Part shown: positions 1 to 8,648 of the stretch, piece by piece
How positions within the stretch are numbered: position 1 is the stretch's first letter
Layout: each line of letters starts with the position of its first letter
Assembly: GCA_963722665.1 (NCBI GenBank)
Contig: CAVRNW010000022.1
Span: forward strand, 1 to 64,000
Length of the DNA stretch: 64,000 nt
From: Site-B1 sp963722665
Lineage (GTDB): Bacteria; Bacteroidota; Bacteroidia; Flavobacteriales; Flavobacteriaceae
Reading direction: 5' to 3'
The notes under the pieces: generated by a model
What the model was told of the DNA's origin: nothing
The model's database searches: none
The model's input: the letters and a program-made list of their open reading frames with translations, nothing else
Translations under genes and position numbers: made by a program

Positions 1-112
1 AAACACCTTGGCTACAATAAAAAGTGAGACTAATCATCCCGGATTTTCATTGAAATAAATTCAAATAATTAATATTTTTATGTTTGGCTAATGGAGAAAA
101 AAAATAACAAAT

Positions 113-1285
113 ATGGAAAGTAAAAAATCAAGAAGAGAATTTATTAAAACAGGAATTAAAACAAGCATAGGTTTATCCTTGTTACTTTCTAAGCTTATAC
201 AGCTGTGATTTTAAACATAAAGAAAAGAATAAACATTCAAAAAGCAAGAGCAAACCCCTAAACATTCTCATACTTGGCGGTACAAGTTTTTTAGGGCTTC
301 ACCAGGTCCCTATGCTTTAAACAGAGGGCATTCTATCTCAATTTTTACAAGAGGAAAAACAAAGCCATCGATTTATCAAGATTTATTTAAAAATGTAGAA
401 CACCTGATTGGTGACAGAAAAGATAATCTAACCGCCTTAGAAAATCGCAAATGGGATGCTGTAATTGATAACTCCGGGCATGATGCTGAATGGACTAAAC
501 AATCTGCCAAATTATTAAAAGACAATTGCGACCTCTATCTCTATACATCTTCTACAGGCGTATATTATCCATATTTAAAAAGTGATGTCAAAGAAAGTGC
601 AGAACTATTATTAAAAGAACCTGAAGGTATTACCGATGAATATGAAAAAATAGAATATTGGTACGGAGTGATGAAGGCAAATTCTGAATTAGAAGCCATT
701 AACCAATTTGGAGAGGACAGAACCATAATAGTACGACCAACCTATATGTTTGGACCGGCTGATAAATCAAACAGATTTATACATTGGCCGATCAGATTGA
801 GCAAAGGTGGAGAAGTTTTGGTGCCGGGCAAAATAAATGACATGGTGCAATATATTGATGTAAGAGATGTAGCAGAATGGATGATCCGCTTAATTGAAGA
901 TAAAAAAGCCGGAACTTACAACGCAGTTGGGCCTAAAGAAGATCAAAGCATTCATGAATTTGTAGAAGAAGCAGGACAAGCATTTACAGTCAAAAATACT
1001 TTTATAAAAGTTGATGATTATGAGTTTTTAATGAAGAATGACATTTATGGTATTGTGCCCTGGATTTTACCTACGGGTAACAACAGCGGCTCTGCTAAAA
1101 TAAATAATGAAAAAGGCTTAGCCAATGGATTAAAAATAACGCCATTAGTAAAGTCAATAAAAGATACTTATGAATGGTGGATATCTGACGCCGTTTCACA
1201 AGAACAAAGAGATAAAGTTGAATTAGATCCTGAATCTATTTTGATAAGAGAACACTCTATTCTTGAAGAATGGAAGACACTGTAA
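113..1285 (+). pseudogene. Tat-signal NAD-dependent epimerase/dehydratase, frameshifted
   Basis: The reading starts with a twin-arginine-type leader (SRREFIKTG) and continues into a Rossmann-type sugar epimerase/dehydratase. It has ILGGTSFLG as the dinucleotide-binding loop, a YTSSTGVY segment, VRPTYMFGP, and VQYIDVRDVAEW near the substrate end. The frame is open from about 311 to the stop at 1285, but the leader frame meets TGA at 206. The segment from about 204 to 308 reads in a different frame, so two one-base changes (near 203 and 308) break the gene. Both outer parts are in the same frame, so the shifts compensate. Tat-exported Rossmann proteins of this kind are common in Bacteroidota; the substrate cannot be told. 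It may be a real pseudogene or sequencing error. Confidence 0.7.
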
Positions 1286-1335
1286 CCAACACCGCAAGAA
1301 AACAATTGCGGTTATGTTCTTAAAAAAGAGTACGT

Positions 1336-1360
1336 TGCGCCTGCCTGCCGTAGGCAGGTG
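1336..1360. repeat. REP-like GC-rich palindrome (CCTGCC...GGCAGG)
   Basis: A GC-rich inverted repeat, CCTGCC-N7-GGCAGG, stands out from the AT-rich intergenic sequence. Related palindromes with the same GCGCCTGCC...GGCAGGTG flanks occur at 42174 and 50096, and a looser form lies near 7891. It is probably a dispersed REP-type repeat; the short open frame across it is not a gene. Confidence 0.6.
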
Positions 1361-1505
1361 TTTACGACAAGTCATATTCTGCGGCACTAAAAAGCGTGAC
1401 AGGAAGGAAGACCCTGCAGAATTCTGTTTTTTGTATTCGGTTAGTACGCTTTATTGCGTTCCTGATGCGTTACTAAGATACGAATAAAAGCTTTAAATTA
1501 GTAAC

Positions 1506-2502
1506 ATGATTGAACAAACTTTAGAAAAATATATAGGGTTATTCAGAAAACTAAACAGGGGTTATAACAAAGGTTTGGGTAAAGCCCCTCATAAACCAAT
1601 CTCTATTGCTTTCAATTATTCAATTAATCCAGAATGGGCATATCAGTTCAAATAGAATATTTATTACTTCTGAATTGTTGATGGCCTTTAAACAAAATTG
1701 GAAAAATCTTGTAGAAACTAGACATAAAGCAAATTTTGCATTGCCATTTTTTCATATGAGAAGCGAACCTTTTTGGTTTCTTACAACTAAAACTGGAATG
1801 CAATTAAAATTAACCAATTCCAAAAGCATCAAGAGCTTTAAAAACTTAAATGAAACAATAGCATTCGCTGAAATTGACAAGAAGCTATTTGCCTTAATAA
1901 TGGACTCTTTTTCCAGAAATGTTTTATTAGAAACATTGCTTCAAAACTATTTTCCTGTCACTAAATTAAACTATACAAAATCGTCGTACGAGACTGAGGA
2001 ATTATCTATCGAAAATCAAATTTTAAATGAAACCAAGGATGAATACCAGAGTCATATTAAGGATTTAAGAGAATCTCTTGATGAAGATGAATTTGAGGAG
2101 GAGATATTCATTCGTTGTGGCTTGTTTAAAAAAACCATACCGAAGATTTACAATTACAGCTGTTGTATTTCTGGGATGAAAATTGAATCATCCCAAAACG
2201 CCCAAATGGTTGATGCCTGCCACATAATACCGTTCAATATTTCCCATGATGACACAATCCCAAACGGCATTTCTTTATCTCCTAATTTGCATAGGGCTTT
2301 TGACAGGGGGTTGATTACTATCAACAAAAATTATATAGTTAGGCTATCTCCAACTGTCAAGGACAATGATTCCGTTTATTCAATTTCACAATTTGATGGC
2401 ACACAAATCATGCTTCCTGAAAAGGAGAAATGGTATCCATCATCGGAATCAATAAAGTGGCATAACGCTGAAATTTTCAAACTTAATTTTGACTTTCTCT
2501 AA
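1506..2502 (+). pseudogene. HNH endonuclease of restriction type, one frameshift
   Basis: The C-terminal half contains an HNH nuclease signature. There is a CC pair in YSCCISGMKIES, then DACHIIPF (catalytic His), then NGISLSPNLHRAFDRG. The N-terminal part (MIEQTLEKYI..., then KAPHKPI) starts at 1506 in another frame from the LLLSIIQLIQNG continuation. One extra T near 1601 (after CCAATC) accounts for the break. About 330 residues would result, a usual size for this stand-alone HNH family, which resembles McrA-like and type II restriction nucleases. There is no methylase next to it. The Asn-His-Arg core is intact, so a corrected sequence could encode an active enzyme. Confidence 0.72.
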
Positions 2503-2543
2503 GGTTTTATGAAGTATTTCCCGTAAATTAATTCTTTTATTTT

Positions 2544-4070
2544 ATGCAAAAACCCATCCTTTCAAAATCAACATTCATTCGCGGCTTGCAATGCGAAAAG
2601 TCATTGTATTTATACAAGCATAATTACAGTGCGAAAAATCACTGTATTTATATAAGCATAATTACAATTTAAGAGATGAGATCTCTCCTCAATTACAGGC
2701 CATTTTTACTCAGGGAACCAATGTTGGATTACTGGCTCAGGAACTGTTTCCAAATGGTGCAGATGCTTCCCCTCCGGACCATTTTAAAATGCAGGAATCG
2801 GTCTTAAAAACACAGGATTACATTGAAAGAGGCGAAACCATTATTTATGAGGCAACGTTTCAGTTCAATGGCGTTCTGGCAGCCTTAGATATTTTGGTGA
2901 AAGATGAGGATGGCTGGAAAGCCTATGAAGTAAAAAGCTCCACGAGTGTTTCTGATACCTACATCATGGATGCGGCTATTCAGTATTATACCATCGTCAA
3001 TTCAGGAATTGACCTTAAAGGATATTTCAATTGTCTATATCAATAATCAGTATGTTAAGAATGGAGACATAGATGTGCAACAGCTTTTCGCCATAGAATC
3101 TGTTTACGACCGCGTTCAGGAAGTCCTTCCAACTATTCCGGATCAGATCGAGCGATTAAAACAGGTCATAAAACAGGATTCGGTTCCAAACATTGATATC
3201 GGTCCGCATTGCTTTGATCCTTATAACTGCGATTTTATGGGGCATTGCTGGCAACACATCCCGGAGTATTCCATATTTGATATTTCAAATCTCAGAGCCA
3301 ATAAAAAATTTGAATTGTATGAAAACGGCATCCTGACCTTTGACCAGATCGATCCGGATGATAATCCCTTAAATGGAAACCAGCTTTTACAGGTAAGCAG
3401 TGAATTGAATAACACAACACATATTGATAAGGAAAATATCAGTGGGTTTCTAAATGCCTTGAATTACCCCTTATATTTTCTGGATTTTGAAACAATAGCG
3501 TCTGCAGTTCCAATCTATGATGGCAGCAGACCGTATCAGCAACTGGTCTTTCAATATTCCCTGCATATCCAACGAGAAAAAGGAGGCGAATTTGAGCATC
3601 TGGAGTATTTGGCAGAGGCCGGTCCGGACATGGACCCCAGAAAAGGATTTGTGGAGCAAATAATAAAAGACTGCGGAACGGTTGGTGATATTTTAGTTTA
3701 TAATTTAGGCTTTGAAAAAGGGAAACTAAATGACCTGATCACCCAATATCCTCATTACGAGAATGAGATCAGTGGTATTATTGCACGCCTCAAAGACCTG
3801 ATGATTCCTTTCCAAAAAAAATGGTATTATACTCCGGCAATGAAAGGCAGCTATTCTATTAAAGCTGTGTTGCCCGCTTTGGTGCCTGAGCTTTCCTATC
3901 AGGATCTGGAGATCAGTGAAGGCGGAACGGCCAGCAATACGTTTTATCAAATGGTAACAGGTGAGTTTCAGGGCGATATTGAACAAACCAGAAAAGACCT
4001 GCTGGAGTATTGTAAATTGGATACCTATGCGATGGTGAAGATCTTGGAGAAGTTGTATCTAGTAAATTAA
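2544..4070 (+). pseudogene. DUF2779 family protein, broken by a duplication and a frameshift
   Basis: The protein starts MQKPILSKSTFIRGLQCEKS, typical of DUF2779/PD-(D/E)XK-like proteins. It includes YEATFQFNGVLAALDIL...GWKAYEVKSSTS, the nuclease-like D...E-x-K core. The C-terminal half has YFLDFETI, VYNLGFEKGKL and LLEYCKLDTYAM, an exonuclease-like domain with acidic residues. The reading is interrupted twice. A 38-bp tandem duplication at 2592-2667 shifts the frame, and an extra G near 3020 shifts it again between YTIVNSGIDLK and ISIVYINNQYVKNG. Removing both gives about 495 residues, the expected family length. Biochemical function is not established. Confidence 0.7.
2592..2667 (+). repeat. 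38-bp imperfect tandem duplication inside the DUF2779 gene
   Basis: Copy 1 (2592-2629) and copy 2 (2630-2667) are adjacent and differ at four positions. Both encode the same peptide, CEKSLYLYKHNY, in different frames of the assembled sequence, with the coding differences synonymous. The unit is not a multiple of three, so the duplication breaks the gene. Confidence 0.85.
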
Positions 4071-4161
4071 TCTTCGGGTTTTTTATGAGGCCAGGTGTTA
4101 TCGGCCTGTTGAATTCTTTAATATTTTGGATCAAAAAATCTCTGACAGAAAAAGGGTTTAG

Positions 4162-4344
4162 TCACTCATCATAATTTATACGATCTCGTATTGTACCATC
4201 AGCTCTGTGAATAATAACATCAGCCTTGTATTTTCGGGCTAAGGTTTTGGCTTTGCGTATGGCTGTGCTTTGTTTGCGGTGTTTGGAGGTCACGCGTTTG
4301 TTGCCCTCACGTCGCACGGCCCAGCCATCTTCATAAGGCATCAT
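4162..4344 (-). pseudogene. DUF2188 gene fragment (C-terminal part), copy A
   Basis: It encodes VPYEDGWAVRREGNKRV...ADVIIHRADGTIRDRINYDE, the C-terminal DUF2188 domain of about 55 residues. It lacks the N-terminal helix (MAESRSWLKV...) and the WHQH that precede this domain in the full copy at 5740-6024. Of its length, 130 bp (4211-4340) is identical to 5789-5918. The ATG-ATG at its 5' end lies exactly at the junction with the neighbouring HTH/nucleotidyltransferase module, so the fragment looks like a by-product of insertion or duplication. It might still be expressed as a short protein. Confidence 0.65.
4211..4340. repeat. 130-bp direct repeat, left copy
   Basis: It is identical base for base to 5789-5918, in the same orientation. 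The two copies flank a two-gene toxin-antitoxin-like module. Complete identity implies a recent duplication and makes the interval a substrate for recombination-mediated loss. Confidence 0.9.
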
Positions 4345-4352
4345 AATTACAC

Positions 4353-4399
4353 AATTCGCGATTCGCGAATCGCGAATTAATATATTTTAGGTATATTTG
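4353..4399 (+). promoter_or_regulatory. 26-bp perfect palindrome and -7 box before the HTH gene
   Basis: Positions 4353-4378 form a perfect 26-bp palindrome containing three TCGCGA words at 7-bp spacing (4356, 4363 and 4370). A Bacteroidota-type -7 box, TATATTTG, follows at 4392-4399, 23 bp before the ATG. The palindrome falls where the -33 element should be and no clear TTG is seen there. This fits an operator through which the downstream HTH protein represses its own operon (inferred). Confidence 0.7.
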
Positions 4400-4421
4400 C
4401 TTCATAACAAATACATTAGTT

Positions 4422-4985
4422 ATGAAAAAACATAGTGGTATGCGTCCACACGATATTGTAATCCTGCTTAAAATAGCAGCAAAAGGACGTCAAAAGTGGT
4501 TTATGAAAGATTTGTCTTACGAGCTTAATATTAGTGCAAGCGAAGTAAGTGAAAGTATTAACAGGTCTGTAATTGCTGGCTTAATAGCACCAAACAAAAA
4601 GCAATTAATGAAACTAGCAATACTCGATTTTTTAGAACATGGGTTAAAATATGTATATCCACAACAACCTGGTGCCATTGTCAGAGGTATTCCTACTGCA
4701 CATTCGGCTGCGCCTTTAAACGATATTATTGTCAGTGAAGAAAATTATGTATGGCCTTATGGCAAAGGACATATGCGAGGACAGGCTATAGAACCATTAT
4801 ATCCAAAGGTTGTTGAAGCTGTTCAAAAAGATGATAAACTCCATGAACTATTAGCATTGGTTGATGCCATTAGAGTTGGCAGAGCCAGAGAAAGAGAATT
4901 GGCTGTAAACGAGTTAAATGTTCGAATTATGAATAATAATTCTAATTACGATAAAAGCCTATTGTTATTAAGAAGTAAGAAATAG
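4422..4985 (+). CDS. HTH regulator/antitoxin-like protein of an AbiE-like pair
   Basis: The protein has 187 residues. The N-terminal half reads as a winged helix: MRPHDIVILLKIAAKG, FMKDLSYELNISASEVSESINRSVIAGLI. A less familiar C-terminal half contains the conserved-looking PPLN-type loop AAPLNDIIVSEENYVWPYGKG. It is followed after 6 bp by a nucleotidyltransferase gene, an arrangement typical of AbiEi/AbiEii-like type IV toxin-antitoxin modules and of MNT-type pairs. The likely role is autorepressor and antitoxin (inferred from order and HTH). A strong palindrome precedes it. I do not recognise an exact family name. Confidence 0.65.
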   Translation: MKKHSGMRPHDIVILLKIAAKGRQKWFMKDLSYELNISASEVSESINRSVIAGLIAPNKKQLMKLAILDFLEHGLKYVYPQQPGAIVRGIPTAHSAAPLNDIIVSEENYVWPYGKGHMRGQAIEPLYPKVVEAVQKDDKLHELLALVDAIRVGRARERELAVNELNVRIMNNNSNYDKSLLLLRSKK

Positions 4986-4991
4986 ACTTGT

Positions 4992-5678
4992 ATGGAAAAC
5001 AAAATAATTAATATTGCTATAGTTGCAGAAATTGCCAATGCGCTTAAGGAGCTAAAGGATCAAATGGTGTTTGTTGGTGGTGCTGTAGTAAGTGTATATG
5101 CAGACGATCCATCGGCAAATGAAATAAGACCAACAAGCGATGTAGATTTAACCATTAACCTATTAAACTTTGCAGAATGGTCCCAAATGCAAGAGCGGTT
5201 AGCTGAACTTGGATTTAGTCCAGATCTAGAAGGTCATGCTATTTGTAGCTATATATATAACGGTATATCTGTGGATATAATGCCATCAGAAGATGGACCA
5301 ATTGGTCCTGCAAACAAATGGTATAAAATGGGTTTTAAAAATTTATGGACCACAGTAGTTAAAGAACAAAGTATCAGCATTTTTTCGGCGCCTTGCTTCC
5401 TGGCAACAAAATTTGCAGCATTTAGTGATCGTGGTGGCGATTATAGATTAAGCCATGATTTTGAAGATATCATTTATGTATTGGATAACAGAACCACAAT
5501 TGTTGAAGAAATTAATAAGGATCATCCGGAAATTAACCAGTTTTTAAAAGAAGAATTTGCGAAAGTTTATAATAGCCCAAATTTCGAGGAGATAATTACA
5601 AGTCATGTACATCCATTAATTTTTGAAGATCGATTGCCAATTATTAAAAGTAAAATAGAAAGTATTATTAAAATATAA
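4992..5678 (+). CDS. AbiEii-like nucleotidyltransferase (putative toxin)
   Basis: The protein has 228 residues with the DNA polymerase-beta nucleotidyltransferase signature. There is a GG at residues 29-30 (VFVGGAVVSVY) and paired aspartates in TSDVDLTI (D50, D52). A later acidic region, ISVDIMPSEDGP, could supply the third carboxylate. SAPCFLATKFAAFSDRGGDYRLSHDFEDIIYVL matches the helical part seen in AbiEii-type enzymes. It lies 6 bp after the HTH gene and is probably cotranscribed. Relatives transfer nucleotides to tRNA or proteins and arrest growth; the target here is unknown. Confidence 0.72.
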   Translation: MENKIINIAIVAEIANALKELKDQMVFVGGAVVSVYADDPSANEIRPTSDVDLTINLLNFAEWSQMQERLAELGFSPDLEGHAICSYIYNGISVDIMPSEDGPIGPANKWYKMGFKNLWTTVVKEQSISIFSAPCFLATKFAAFSDRGGDYRLSHDFEDIIYVLDNRTTIVEEINKDHPEINQFLKEEFAKVYNSPNFEEIITSHVHPLIFEDRLPIIKSKIESIIKI

Positions 5679-5739
5679 ACTGCATAAGGACCAAATGTTA
5701 TTTGAAAGAGCTTATGCTTATATTAAGGAGTATTATTAA

Positions 5740-6024
5740 TCACTCCTTATAACTAATCCGCTCCCGTATCCCACCACTGGCTCTGTGTATAATAACATCA
5801 GCCTTGTATTTTCGGGCTAAGGTTTTGGCTTTGCGTATGGCTGTGCTTTGTTTGCGGTGTTTGGAGGTCACGCGTTTGTTGCCCTCACGTCGCACGGCCC
5901 AGCCATCTTCATAAGGCACCACGTGCTGGTGCCAGGTGCGTTTTTTACTGGCGCTTTTATAACTGTTAAAGAACTCTTCTAACAACTCTACTAATACTTT
6001 TAACCAGGATCTGGATTCTGCCAT
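5740..6024 (-). CDS. DUF2188 domain protein, full-length copy B
   Basis: The protein has 94 residues: an N-terminal helix (MAESRSWLKVLVELLEEF), a basic linker, WHQHVVPYEDGWAVRREGNKRVTSKHRKQSTA, and IIHRASGGIRERISYKE. DUF2188 is a small domain of unknown function often found near mobile DNA. It converges on the nucleotidyltransferase gene. It is the only complete copy of three related pieces. Copy A (4162-4344) holds only its C-terminal end and copy C (7021-7119) only its N-terminal end. The strongly basic centre hints at nucleic-acid binding, which is not proven. Confidence 0.7.
   Translation of the reverse strand: MAESRSWLKVLVELLEEFFNSYKSASKKRTWHQHVVPYEDGWAVRREGNKRVTSKHRKQSTAIRKAKTLARKYKADVIIHRASGGIRERISYKE
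5789..5918. repeat. 130-bp direct repeat, right copy
   Basis: It is identical to 4211-4340 and lies within the complete DUF2188 gene. See the left copy for its meaning. Confidence 0.9.
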
Positions 6025-6494
6025 GTGGTAATTTTGGTGTTTACCAAGATACTGTTTTTTGGTAAAATCTTAGGGCTCCTTTATAAGGGCTCTAATTCCG
6101 TTAGGTTTTTTATACACAAATCACTCTTATGATTTCTTTAGACAACTCTTATGATTTCATTGTAAACTATAAAAAAGTAAATCATACTCATATATGATGA
6201 GTTATTATATTATTCAACTAAACTTTTTCACTTCAAGCAAGTTTTTTGCACTTCATGGAATACTTTGTAAATAGTATAGTTTTATTGGTTGATTATCGAG
6301 TTTTATTTGATTAATACAAATCTGTTCTGACCTTTAGTATACTACAAATTAAAATCTGTTTTACATATTAGAATAAATAAAGGTTTGTCTAATTTAAGTA
6401 ATAAAATATTTGATAGTGGAGACCAGAACTCACTTTAAATAAACGGGGAAATATTCGAAAATCCATAAGAGTAGAAAATTAAAGTATTTTTATC
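6025..6494. other. Gene-free stretch with a 14-bp direct repeat
   Basis: No convincing gene is seen. The word ACTCTTATGATTTC occurs twice (6123-6136 and 6145-6158), 22 bp apart, about two helical turns. The rest is very AT-rich and leads to the lipoprotein gene at 6495. The repeats could be a protein-binding site, but nothing else supports that. Confidence 0.4.
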
Positions 6495-6974
6495 ATGAAA
6501 AAGTATCTCGTATTTTTAATTGTTGTGATGTTTTTCTTTACAAATTGCAGTAAAGATGATAATGCTACTGATACAAATGACCCAGTACCAGTATTAGTTG
6601 GAATGGATGGGAATCCAAGATTTAATTTAAATTTTACCAATCCTGAAAACGTAGATTTAGATCTGTACGTTAAAACCCCAAATGATGTTATTATTTATTT
6701 TGGTAATCTAACAGGAGATTCTGGACAACTCGATGTAGATTGTTTATGTGATGACTGTCCTGAAGGTCCGAACGAAAATATTTATTGGGAAGATGGTACT
6801 GCTCCAACTGGTACTTATGAATATTGGGTAGAATACTATGACTATTGTACAACCGAAGGTTCTGCATCTAATTATACTGTTAGAGTAATTAAGAACGGTG
6901 TCGTTTTAGTAACTAAAACAGGTACTTTGAATAGTGAAGGCAGCACTGCACACTGGACTTTTCAACTAGAATAA
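6495..6974 (+). CDS. Small secreted lipoprotein, unknown function
   Basis: The protein has 159 residues. MKKYLVFLIVVMFFFTNC is a lipoprotein signal with Cys18 as the lipid anchor. The mature part, FNLNFTNPENVDLDLYVKTPND, followed by CLCDDCPEGPNENIYWEDG and APTGTYEYWVEYYDYC, resembles the YfaP/DUF2135-like beta-sandwich found in extracellular proteins (non-covalent or metal-binding roles are possible). Several cysteines cluster mid-protein. It stands alone and ends in a good terminator. It lies between DUF2188 copies B and C, as the toxin-like pair lies between A and B. Confidence 0.6.
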   Translation: MKKYLVFLIVVMFFFTNCSKDDNATDTNDPVPVLVGMDGNPRFNLNFTNPENVDLDLYVKTPNDVIIYFGNLTGDSGQLDVDCLCDDCPEGPNENIYWEDGTAPTGTYEYWVEYYDYCTTEGSASNYTVRVIKNGVVLVTKTGTLNSEGSTAHWTFQLE

Positions 6975-7013
6975 AATAGTATAAAAAAGCTTAAAAAAAC
7001 AGCCACTTACATT

Positions 7014-7042
7014 GAACTCCTCATATTTTGGGGAGTTTTTTT
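7014..7042 (+). terminator. Rho-independent terminator after the 6495 gene
   Basis: AACTCC at 7015-7020 pairs with GGAGTT at 7032-7037 and is followed by a run of T. It is 40 bp after the stop codon. Confidence 0.7.
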
Positions 7043-7119
7043 ATTTGCGCTTTGGAAACTGTTAAAAATTCCTCTAACAGTTCTACTAATACTTTTAACC
7101 AGGATCCGGATTCTGCCAT
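7021..7119 (-). pseudogene. DUF2188 gene fragment (N-terminal part), copy C
   Basis: Reading from the ATG at 7119 gives MAESGSWLKVLVELLEEFLTVSKAQIKK, close to the first 28 residues of copy B at 6024. The DNA similarity to 5953-6062 continues upstream of the ATG, including ACCAAGATACTGTTTTTTG. The DUF2188 domain itself is missing, replaced by the terminator and the lipoprotein gene. It is a diverged, older fragment, unlike the identical A/B pair. Confidence 0.65.
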
Positions 7120-7273
7120 GCCTTCATTTTGCTGTTTACCAAGATACTGTTTTTTGAGTAAAATATTTAAATGTGAATTAGATAAAAAAGAATCTGAACA
7201 ACATATTTTGGCAGGCATTTTGATGTAGTCTTTAAGTATTTAGTTTATCTTCATTCACTTAAAATAAAACACT

Positions 7274-7831
7274 ATGAAATATTTTGGTAACATTCTTTTT
7301 GCATTTTCAGTGCTTTTTATTTCCTGTACAGGCGATCCAGGTCCTCCAGGTAGAGATGGGTTTGATGGGCTTAACGGGCTTGACGGTGATGCACTCTTAG
7401 GGACCGTATTTGAAACGCCAGCCATAGATTTCAATGCAGGAAATGAGTTTTGGTACGTTTATGCCTTTCCAAGTAATTTTGAAGTGTACGATACAGATGC
7501 CATTCTTGTCTATCTGCTGGAAGGTGTCACCGATGACGGAATTGGCGGCGAAGCAGATATCTGGACACCACTGCCACAAACCTATTTTTTAGAAGAAGGC
7601 ACGTTGTTATACAGCTTTAATCACACCTATTTTGATGTGGCTGTTTTTCTGGACGGCAACTACGATCTGTCACTTACACCTGATGGGTTTACGCAGGATC
7701 AGATCTTTAGAATAGTAGTCGTTCCCGCAGATCCGTTTTCATCTGCTAATCTGGATACATCGAATTTTCAGGGTGTATTGAATGCACTTGGACAAACAGA
7801 AAATGATATTATAAGAGTTTCTGCTCAGTAA
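7274..7831 (+). CDS. Lipoprotein with a short collagen-like segment
   Basis: The protein has 185 residues. A lipoprotein signal (LFISC, Cys18) is followed directly by collagen-like Gly-X-Y triplets, GDPGPPGRDGFDGLNGLDGD. The remaining 145 residues (YVYAFPSNFEVYDTDAILVYLLEGV, TWTPLPQTYF-like, FRIVVVPADPF) form a beta-rich domain that I cannot assign. Similar short Gly-X-Y lipoproteins are widespread in Flavobacteriaceae with no assigned function. It is monocistronic; 233 bp without a gene follow. Confidence 0.6.
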   Translation: MKYFGNILFAFSVLFISCTGDPGPPGRDGFDGLNGLDGDALLGTVFETPAIDFNAGNEFWYVYAFPSNFEVYDTDAILVYLLEGVTDDGIGGEADIWTPLPQTYFLEEGTLLYSFNHTYFDVAVFLDGNYDLSLTPDGFTQDQIFRIVVVPADPFSSANLDTSNFQGVLNALGQTENDIIRVSAQ

Positions 7832-8013
7832 TAGATCTCAGGTTATTATAAATGTTCTTTTCATGAGTATTAATGCGCTTGAACGGTCTTGTGCCTGCCT
7901 GCACTTCGACGCTTCGACTTGGCTCAGCACAGGCAAGCTCAGTGACCACAAGTAGAATTCCTTCATGCAAGGCGATTGACGTGAGAGGATTTTCCAGGTA
8001 GACTTGTACCAAA

Positions 8014-8043
8014 CAACCTGTCCGCCTCTTGGGGATTAATTAT
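8014..8043. repeat. CCGCC-type dispersed palindrome, copy 1
   Basis: AACCTGTCCGCCTCTTGGGG followed by ATTAATTAT matches the elements at 42292-42321 and 56159-56187, which read CCGCC-N2-3-GGCGG-ATTAATTAT. This copy has a damaged right arm. It is a dispersed intergenic repeat. Confidence 0.6.
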
Positions 8044-8064
8044 AGCTGTTACTGTGTGTAGATT

Positions 8065-8364
8065 TTATTCAGTTATTCTTTTTTTTAAATCCATTCTTTC
8101 ATGCAATATTCTCGTTATTTCAACATAATTTTCATTTATATTTCTGTAGAATATTATGTGTCGATTTGCTTTCATTCCGCGAAGTTGATTTGATATTCCC
8201 TCGTAATTTTTTCCTAAATCTGGATTTTCAGCAATTTCTTGACAGTTAGAAATTAGTTCATAGTAATACTTGTCAGCTTGTTTTTCCGACCAAACTTCAA
8301 ATGTATAATCCCAAATCTTTGATAAATCCTCAACAGCTTTGTTGGTCAATTTATATTCAGCCAT
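8065..8364 (-). CDS. parE: ParE-like toxin (RelE/ParE superfamily)
   Basis: The protein has 99 residues: MAEYKLTNKAVEDLSKIWDYT, NPDLGKNYEGISNQLRGMKANRHIIFYRN and VEITRILHERMDL, the standard ParE fold signature with the C-terminal ILHERMD. ParE toxins usually poison DNA gyrase; some relatives cut mRNA instead. The start overlaps the end of the antitoxin gene by 8 bp, so translation is coupled. Confidence 0.85.
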   Translation of the reverse strand: MAEYKLTNKAVEDLSKIWDYTFEVWSEKQADKYYYELISNCQEIAENPDLGKNYEGISNQLRGMKANRHIIFYRNINENYVEITRILHERMDLKKRITE

Positions 8365-8608
8365 TAGAATGCTTTTTCGCTTTTAGGGATTCAAGATGTT
8401 TTTTTGGGTCAAAGTCTTGAGCTATTCCGCTGTCAATTCCGTCCTGTATTGCGTTTTTCAGAGCAGCCACTTTACTTTCTTCTTCTTCTAAAAGTCTTAA
8501 TCCGGCACGTATGACTTCGCTAACGTTTTTAAATCTTCCTTCCCTTATTCGACTTTGAATGAATTGGTCAAAATAATTTCCGAGTGATATTGATGTGTTT
8601 TTGTTCAT
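8357..8608 (-). CDS. parD: ParD-like antitoxin
   Basis: The protein has 83 residues. The N-terminal part, TSISLGNYFDQFIQSRIREGRFKNVSEVIRAGLRLLEEEE, is a ribbon-helix-helix DNA-binding domain of the ParD/CopG type. The C-terminal tail is charged and would wrap the toxin. It is the first gene of the pair, preceded by a palindromic operator, so the complex should repress itself. Confidence 0.85.
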   Translation of the reverse strand: MNKNTSISLGNYFDQFIQSRIREGRFKNVSEVIRAGLRLLEEEESKVAALKNAIQDGIDSGIAQDFDPKKHLESLKAKKHSNG

Positions 8609-8615
8609 TTGATTA

Positions 8616-8648
8616 CAAATTTATTCTAATATACCAAAAATTGGTATA
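8616..8648 (-). promoter_or_regulatory. ParDE operator and -7 box
   Basis: Positions 8630-8648 hold an inverted repeat with perfect 8-bp arms, TATACCAA-N3-TTGGTATA. On the minus strand a TAAATTTG -7 box (8616-8623) lies just downstream of it, 7 bp before the parD start codon. The position fits ParD autorepression. Confidence 0.75.

Noticed and set aside
1..27. Possible end of an upstream gene (KHLGYNKK then TGA)
   Set aside because: Only eight codons are visible and any frame would show a similar run, so it cannot be supported.
1263..1487. 74-codon frame after the epimerase
   Set aside because: It crosses the REP-like palindrome, has odd composition (Cys, Arg and Lys rich) and no ribosome site.
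7809..8012. Minus-strand 67-codon frame
   Set aside because: It reads repeat-like DNA (CACTTCGACGCTTCGACTTG and flanks) and has no family features.
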